NCBI GenBank assembly: GCA_051748565.1
Contig: JBNJHN010000037.1
Span: 1 to 18,545, forward strand
DNA: 18,545 nucleotides
Reading direction: 5' to 3'
Source of the DNA: SKPH01 sp051748565
Lineage (GTDB): Bacteria; Bacillota; Dethiobacteria; DTU022
Positions within the stretch are counted from its first letter, which is position 1. Each line of letters opens with the position of its first letter. Shown in pieces: positions 14,072 to 18,545 of this stretch. The position numbers and the translations under genes were made by a program. The notes under the pieces are model-generated. The model made no database searches. It was not told the origin of the DNA and saw only the letters and a program-made list of their open reading frames with translations.

Positions 14072-15541
14072 TTGTTGGTTGGAATTACTTCATATGGTGG
14101 TTACATACCGAGGTTCAGAATAAATCGAATGACGATTTTTAGTTCAATGGGTTGGTTAAACCCGGCTACTATTATGAATGCCGCAGGCGAAAAAGCTGTG
14201 GCCAATTACGACGAAGATTCTGTGACTATGGCCGTGGCTGCGGGTTTAAAATGTATGAAAGGGCTTAATTCCCGTGATGTTGGTGCACTATATTTTGCTT
14301 CAACAACCGCACCCTTTAAAGAGAGGCTAAACGGTAATCTAGTCGCCGGCGCGCTCGGTATTGATGAAGGTATCCGGGTTGCTGATTTTTCCGGCTCTGT
14401 TAAATCGGGAACAACAGCACTCTTATCTTCACTGGAATATGTTATCTCCGGAAATGGTGAAATGGCTATTACCTGCGCAGCTGATTGCCGGATGGGCAGG
14501 GCCGGATCGGTTCAGGAAATGGTCTTTGGTGATGGTGGGGCAGCTATAAGTGTTGGCAGCAAGGATATTATTGCCGCATATAAAGGATCATTTTCATTTT
14601 CATGCGATTTTGTTGACCACCTGCGCGGCTCAAACTCCAAATATGATCGCCAGTGGGAAGAGCGCTGGATCCGTGATTTAGGGTATGAACGTTTTATCCC
14701 CCAGGCCATCGAAGGCATTTGTAATAAATATGAGCTGAAAATAGCCGATTTTAATAAAATAATCTTTCCGTGTTATTACGGTGGTGCACGAAAGAGTATC
14801 AACCGGAAACTGAGCCTTGAGCCGGGTCAGGTTCAGAATGATCTGATGATGGAAGCCGGCGATACGGGATCGGCGCATCCTTTGCTGATGTTGTCTGCAG
14901 CTTTGGAAGAAGCGGCAGCAGGAGACAGGCTGCTTCTGATTGGTTATGGAAACGGCTGTGATGCCCTTTACTTTGAAGTAACTGAAAACATTAACAACTA
15001 TCAAATGCGTAAACGTGTCTCAGATTCGATAAATAAACAAACAGAACTTGACAGTTACATCAAGTACCTGACATGGAGAGAAATGCTGCCTGTAGAAGCT
15101 GGTATGCGTGGAGAAGAAGAAAGGCTGACACGCTGGTCGATGGTCTGGCGTAGCAGGAAGGCTATTCTTAGCCTGCAGGGAACCCGCTGCCTTGAATGTG
15201 GCAAACAGCAATTTCCACCCCAGCGGGTATGTGTCAATCCGGACTGCGGCGCAATTGACCGCAATGAACCGGTAATGCTGGCCGGTAAAGGGGGTAAGGT
15301 TGTCAGTTTCACTTCCGACATGCTGGCTGCCACAAAAAACCCTCCGGCAATTTACGGCAATATTGATTTTACCGACGGCGGGCGTACCATGATGGACTTC
15401 ACTGATTGCAGTCTTGATGATTTACAGGTAGGGAAAGAGGTCACTTTCAGTTTCCGGATTAAATATATAGACACCAAACGGGATACCACTTTTTATTTTT
15501 GGAAAGCGGTGCCGGCAGAGGAGGAGTCTCAAAATGGCTGA
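14072..15541 (+). CDS. HMG-CoA-synthase-like protein fused to a DUF35 zinc-ribbon/OB domain, catalytic residues apparently lost
   Basis: 489 residues, TTG start with SD AAAGGAG 7 nt upstream. Residues 1-340 have the thiolase fold of archaeal-type HMG-CoA synthase (VGITSYGGYIPRFRI at the start, FGDGGAAISVG near 150-160). Residues 365-489 are a DUF35 module: zinc ribbon C373-x2-C376...C387-x4-C392, then an OB fold (GKGGKVVSFTSD, LQVGKEVTFSF). By eye against archaeal enzymes, the catalytic Glu is T78 (FASTTAPF), the nucleophilic Cys is V110 (DFSGSVKSGT against EFACKAGT) and the His is P233 (IFPCYYGG). If right, it cannot make the acyl-enzyme. In archaea, separate thiolase, DUF35 and HMG-CoA synthase form a substrate-channelling complex; here two of the three are fused and the thiolase follows with an 8-bp overlap. 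A structural or CoA-binding partner role is therefore inferred. Confidence 0.8.
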   Translation: MLVGITSYGGYIPRFRINRMTIFSSMGWLNPATIMNAAGEKAVANYDEDSVTMAVAAGLKCMKGLNSRDVGALYFASTTAPFKERLNGNLVAGALGIDEGIRVADFSGSVKSGTTALLSSLEYVISGNGEMAITCAADCRMGRAGSVQEMVFGDGGAAISVGSKDIIAAYKGSFSFSCDFVDHLRGSNSKYDRQWEERWIRDLGYERFIPQAIEGICNKYELKIADFNKIIFPCYYGGARKSINRKLSLEPGQVQNDLMMEAGDTGSAHPLLMLSAALEEAAAGDRLLLIGYGNGCDALYFEVTENINNYQMRKRVSDSINKQTELDSYIKYLTWREMLPVEAGMRGEEERLTRWSMVWRSRKAILSLQGTRCLECGKQQFPPQRVCVNPDCGAIDRNEPVMLAGKGGKVVSFTSDMLAATKNPPAIYGNIDFTDGGRTMMDFTDCSLDDLQVGKEVTFSFRIKYIDTKRDTTFYFWKAVPAEEESQNG

Positions 15542-16736
15542 TGGCATTAAAGACAAGGTGGCAATTCTTGGAATGGGCTGTACCTCATTTGGTGAACGCT
15601 GGGAGGATGATTCCAGCGATCTGCTGGTCGAAGCTTTTCTGGAATGCATAAAGGATGCCGGGATCGATAAAAAAGAGATCCAGGCGGCCTGGCTTGGCAA
15701 TCATTTTGATGAAGTGAATATTGGTAAAGGCGGTTGTTACCTTGCCAATACTTTGCACCTGCCGTATATACCGGTTACCCGGGTAGAAAATTTTTGTGCT
15801 TCAGGTACAGAAGCTTTCAGAGGCGCCTGCTATGCTGTAGCTTCGGGAGCATATGATATCGTTCTTGCTGCCGGTGTGGAAAAATTAAAAGATGTGGGCT
15901 ATGGAGGACTGCCGGATTCTCCTTTTTTTGGCCAGCTTGCCAGGCTTCTAAGCCCCAACGCCACTGCGCCGGGGATGTTTGCCCAACTGGCAACTTCATA
16001 TTCGGCAAGCTATAACGTTCCGATGGAAAAGGTTAAGCAGGCGCTTACCCATATTTCCTGGAAGAGCCATCAGAACGGGGCAAGGAATCCCAGGGCACAC
16101 CTGCGAAAAGAAATCAGTGCGATGCAAATTGCCGACTCTCCCTTGGTTGCTTATCCACTCGGATTATTTGATTGCTGCGGTGTGAGTGACGGTGCGGCTA
16201 TGGCTATTGTCACAACGCCCGAAATCGCCGGAAAGCTGAAACCCGGGCAGGATCTTATTAAAGTTAAAGCGCTTCAGATTTCTGTAAGCTCGGGAGAAGA
16301 ATTGCTGTTGAATCACTGGGACGGCAGCGGACTGATAACAACCCGACGGGCCGCCCGGAATGCGTATATCGAAGCCGGGATTACAGATCCACGCAGTGAG
16401 ATCGGCATGCTTGAGGTCCATGACTGTTTTTCGATTTCAGAACTGATAACTGTGGAAGATTTACAAATATCAGCACCGGGTAAAGCTCCCGATGATGTCA
16501 TTGGTGGTTTTTATGATCTTGACGGCCAGGTACCCTGTCAACCCGATGGTGGTTTAAAATGTTTCGGCCACCCGATCGGTGCTTCGGGATTGCGCATGAT
16601 CTATGAAATATACAGTCAACTATTAAGAAGATGGCCTGATGAACGGCTCGTTAAAGACCCTAAACTGGGTTTGACTCATAACCTTGGCGGGGTTCCGCCG
16701 CAAAATGTGAGCAGCGTATCTATTTTCGGATTATAG
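15534..16736 (+). CDS. SCP2-type thiolase (acetyl-CoA acetyltransferase family)
   Basis: 400 residues. The nucleophilic cysteine C88 (VENFCASGTEAF) and the two active-site histidines H296 (EVHDCFSISEL) and H346 (KCFGHPIGASG) are present, so it should be active. Near the C-terminus NLGGVPPQNV replaces the Cys-x-Gly motif of classical thiolases, as usual in SCP2-type and archaeal enzymes. The ATG lies inside the end of the upstream gene (8-bp overlap), preceded by GGAGGAG, suggesting translational coupling and a complex with the HMG-CoA-synthase/DUF35 fusion. Thiolases of this branch cleave 3-ketoacyl-CoA, or act in condensation or retro-aldol reactions together with a DUF35 protein (for example BbsAB in toluene degradation, Ltp2 with a DUF35 in steroid degradation). 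Direction and substrate are not decided by sequence. Confidence 0.87.
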   Translation: MADGIKDKVAILGMGCTSFGERWEDDSSDLLVEAFLECIKDAGIDKKEIQAAWLGNHFDEVNIGKGGCYLANTLHLPYIPVTRVENFCASGTEAFRGACYAVASGAYDIVLAAGVEKLKDVGYGGLPDSPFFGQLARLLSPNATAPGMFAQLATSYSASYNVPMEKVKQALTHISWKSHQNGARNPRAHLRKEISAMQIADSPLVAYPLGLFDCCGVSDGAAMAIVTTPEIAGKLKPGQDLIKVKALQISVSSGEELLLNHWDGSGLITTRRAARNAYIEAGITDPRSEIGMLEVHDCFSISELITVEDLQISAPGKAPDDVIGGFYDLDGQVPCQPDGGLKCFGHPIGASGLRMIYEIYSQLLRRWPDERLVKDPKLGLTHNLGGVPPQNVSSVSIFGL

Positions 16737-16853
16737 TATGTCCTGACTTGTAACCGTTTCGCTTATGCAGCAACAGTTTCATTTTACCGGAAACAGAAGG
16801 GAATAAAAAACAACACGCGAATAAATATAAATATAAGTTAAAGCAATATTTGC

Positions 16854-16873
16854 GATAAAATGATATTTTTATC
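16854..16873. repeat. Small inverted repeat next to the SD of the CoA-transferase alpha gene
   Basis: GATAAAA (16854-16860) and TTTTATC (16867-16873) are perfect 7-bp arms around TGATAT, ending one base before the SD GGGAGG (16875-16880). It lies in the 152-bp gap between the thiolase and CoA-transferase genes. This gap could hold an internal promoter, but I see no convincing -35/-10 pair. The repeat could be an operator or a weak hairpin that tunes translation. It is AT-rich, so chance is possible. Confidence 0.3.
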
Positions 16874-16888
16874 CGGGAGGTAGCTGAT

Positions 16889-17911
16889 TTGGATAGCCTT
16901 AACCGATATTCAAAGGAGCGAAAGGTCACTTATAAACCGAGCGGCACCGGTAAGATATTTACTGATCCTGATGCTGACCGGGCCAGGGTATTTTTTCGCG
17001 ACGAAAAGCCGCGTAAATTGATAGAAAAATTAACCACCGTTGACCGGGCCGTAAAAGATTTAATTAAAGATGGCGATTATATAGGCGTAGGCGGTTTTGG
17101 GGCAAACAGGATACCGACCGCCGTGTTACATGAAATAGTTCGTCAAAAGAAGAGAGAACTGGGTCTCGCAGGCCACACGGCAACCCATGATTTTCAGATT
17201 CTCGTAGGCGGCAATTGCATTAATCGCTGTGATATAGCCTATATTGTCGGTCTGGAAGCGCGCGGTCTTTCAAAAGTGGCCAGAAATGCAGTTGAAAGCG
17301 GAACGATGGAACTTACTGAATGGACGAATGCCGCCTTAACCTGGCGTTATAAAGCAGCAGCAATGGGGATTTCGTTTATGCCTGTTCGCTGTATGTTGGG
17401 CACAGATACCGCGAAATACAGCGCTGCGGTGGAACTGGAGTGTCCTTTTACAGGTTCAAAATACCTTGCTGTTCCTGCCCTGTACCCTGATGTTGGAATT
17501 ATTCATGTTCACCGGGCTGATGTTTACGGCAACTGCCAGATCGACGGAATCATGGTTGCAGACCATGATTTGGCAAGGGCAGCCCGGCGTTTAATTATCA
17601 CTACGGAACGATTGGTTCCCAATGAATATATTCGCAGAGATCCTGCTAAAACAGTTATCCCCTATTACCTGGTTGATGCAGTGATTGAAGTCCCCTACGG
17701 TTCTTATCCAGGGAATATGGCTTATGAGTATTTTAGCGATGAAGAACATCTGCGCGAATGGCTAAAGTCCGAAAGTGACCCGGAAACTCATGCAGCTTTT
17801 TTAGAAAAACATATCTACGGGGTTCCGGATTTTTACGGCTACCTGGAAACTATCGGTGGTTTGAGAAAACTTCAGGAATTGCGAATTCAGGAGAATCTTA
17901 TCGAGAAATAG
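16889..17911 (+). CDS. CoA-transferase family I, alpha subunit (glutaconate CoA-transferase A-like)
   Basis: 340 residues, TTG start with SD GGGAGG 8 nt upstream. Core blocks DGDYIGVGGFGANRIPTAVLHEI, ECPFTGSKYLAVPALYPDVGIIHVHRADVYGN, RRDPAKTVIPYYLVDAV and PYGSYPGNMAYEYF match the GctA/IpdA branch. The first 45 residues (lysine-rich, before the TVDRAV helix) are an N-terminal extension compared with Acidaminococcus GctA. Together with the next gene it should form the transferase that moves CoA between acids, activating a substrate acid or releasing a product at the cost of acetyl- or succinyl-CoA. The related IpdAB are ring-opening hydrolases, but the beta subunit here keeps the catalytic glutamate. 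The gap to the next start is 34 bp. Confidence 0.85.
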   Translation: MDSLNRYSKERKVTYKPSGTGKIFTDPDADRARVFFRDEKPRKLIEKLTTVDRAVKDLIKDGDYIGVGGFGANRIPTAVLHEIVRQKKRELGLAGHTATHDFQILVGGNCINRCDIAYIVGLEARGLSKVARNAVESGTMELTEWTNAALTWRYKAAAMGISFMPVRCMLGTDTAKYSAAVELECPFTGSKYLAVPALYPDVGIIHVHRADVYGNCQIDGIMVADHDLARAARRLIITTERLVPNEYIRRDPAKTVIPYYLVDAVIEVPYGSYPGNMAYEYFSDEEHLREWLKSESDPETHAAFLEKHIYGVPDFYGYLETIGGLRKLQELRIQENLIEK

Positions 17912-17945
17912 ATCTGAGTATTATAATATAATGGAGGTTGTGACA

Positions 17946-18545
17946 TTGGAATATAATGATATGGAACTGATGATTTGTCTCGCCTCACGTTACCTGGAAG
18001 ATAACAGTATTGTTGTGGTCGGAACAGGCGCCCCCTGTGCTGCGGCAATGCTTGCTCAAAAAATGTACTCCCCACAATTGATGATTATGTTTGAAGCCGG
18101 TGGAATCGGACCACTGCTGCCTTCCATGCCTATTTCTGTCGGGGATTCCCGTACTTTCTACAGGGCTCTGGTGGCAAGCAGCATGCCGGAGGTGATGGAA
18201 ACCTGTCAGAGGGGCATGGTTGACTACACTTTCCTTGGTGGCGCCCAGATAGACCAGTACGGCAATATTAATTCAACAATGGTAGGAAAGGATTACCAGA
18301 AACCTAAAGTCCGTTTTCCGGGCAGCGGAGGGGCGAATGATCTTGCTTCCTTTTGCTGGAAAACGATGATGATAACACCGCAGGATCCAAGGCGGTTTAC
18401 CGAGAAGATTGATTTTATAACTTCTCCCGGTTATTTGACAGGGCCGGGCGCCCGTGAAGCGGCAGGCTTACCCCCCGGAAGCGGCCCCTATAAGGTTATA
18501 ACCAATTTATGTGTGATCGGTTTTGATCAAGAAACCAAACGGATG
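17946..18545 (+). CDS. CoA-transferase family I, beta subunit (glutaconate CoA-transferase B-like), 3' truncated by window
   Basis: 200 codons are visible; the gene runs off the right edge. The TTG at 17946 has GGAGG 8 nt upstream; an in-frame ATG at 17931 has no SD and overlaps it. The match to GctB is clear: VVVGTGAPCAAAMLAQKMYSP, GGAQIDQYGNINST, RFPGSGGAND and RRFTEKIDFITSPG. E50 in MFEAGGIGP aligns with catalytic Glu54 of Acidaminococcus GctB, the residue that forms the glutamyl-CoA intermediate. IpdB-type hydrolases have a different sequence at this point, so a true CoA-transferase is favoured. About 60 residues of the C-terminus are missing by family length. Confidence 0.87.
   Translation, partial: MEYNDMELMICLASRYLEDNSIVVVGTGAPCAAAMLAQKMYSPQLMIMFEAGGIGPLLPSMPISVGDSRTFYRALVASSMPEVMETCQRGMVDYTFLGGAQIDQYGNINSTMVGKDYQKPKVRFPGSGGANDLASFCWKTMMITPQDPRRFTEKIDFITSPGYLTGPGAREAAGLPPGSGPYKVITNLCVIGFDQETKRM

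Noticed and set aside
16889..18545. IpdAB-type ring-opening hydrolase instead of a CoA-transferase
   Set aside because: The alpha subunit resembles both, but the beta subunit keeps the catalytic glutamate (E50) in a GctB-like context.

Overview
The window looks like the chromosome of an anaerobic, low-to-mid GC member of the Firmicutes (Clostridia-like). The signs are near-consensus sigma-A promoters with 17-bp spacers, strong GGAGG ribosome binding sites (several serving GTG or TTG starts), a tRNA gene with encoded CCA, and an oxygen-sensitive gene set: a radical SAM aminomutase, an ADP-forming acetyl-CoA synthetase, ferredoxin-type proteins and CoA-ester catabolism. A syntrophic, acetogenic or salt-adapted lifestyle is an inference. 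No plasmid, phage, IS or CRISPR hallmark was seen.

Layout. Bases 2-151 hold the tail of an unrecognised gene, closed by a terminator. A consensus promoter then drives a 2,3-aminomutase whose substrate residues indicate glutamate rather than lysine. Next come an orphan TAXI-type TRAP solute-binding lipoprotein and a universal stress protein. On the minus strand, an ADP-forming acyl-CoA (acetyl-CoA) synthetase is followed 20 bp later by a stand-alone P-loop/DRTGG protein that resembles the N-terminal regulatory part of phosphotransacetylase. Divergent from these are speD, speE and ndk. They are followed by a two-gene Fe-S/zinc cluster (zinc-ribbon protein, ferredoxin-like protein) and a convergent Rrf2-family regulator. 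The promoters of the Rrf2 gene and of the two-gene cluster carry nearly the same dyad just downstream of the -10 box, which suggests a small local regulon. An NfeD membrane protease and a slipin/stomatin form a standard pair, and then comes tRNA-Leu(CAG) with its own promoter and terminator.

From 13123 to the right edge there is a plus-strand CoA-ester cluster: a short-chain dehydrogenase, an HMG-CoA-synthase-like protein fused to a DUF35 zinc-ribbon/OB domain, an SCP2-type thiolase overlapping it by 8 bp, and the two subunits of a glutaconate-type CoA-transferase (the second cut by the window end). The logic fits activation of an acid by CoA transfer, oxidation of a hydroxyacyl-CoA, and thiolytic cleavage. 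The HMG-CoA-synthase-like partner seems to have lost all three catalytic residues, so it may be a structural or channelling partner of the thiolase. This is the most unusual part of the window.
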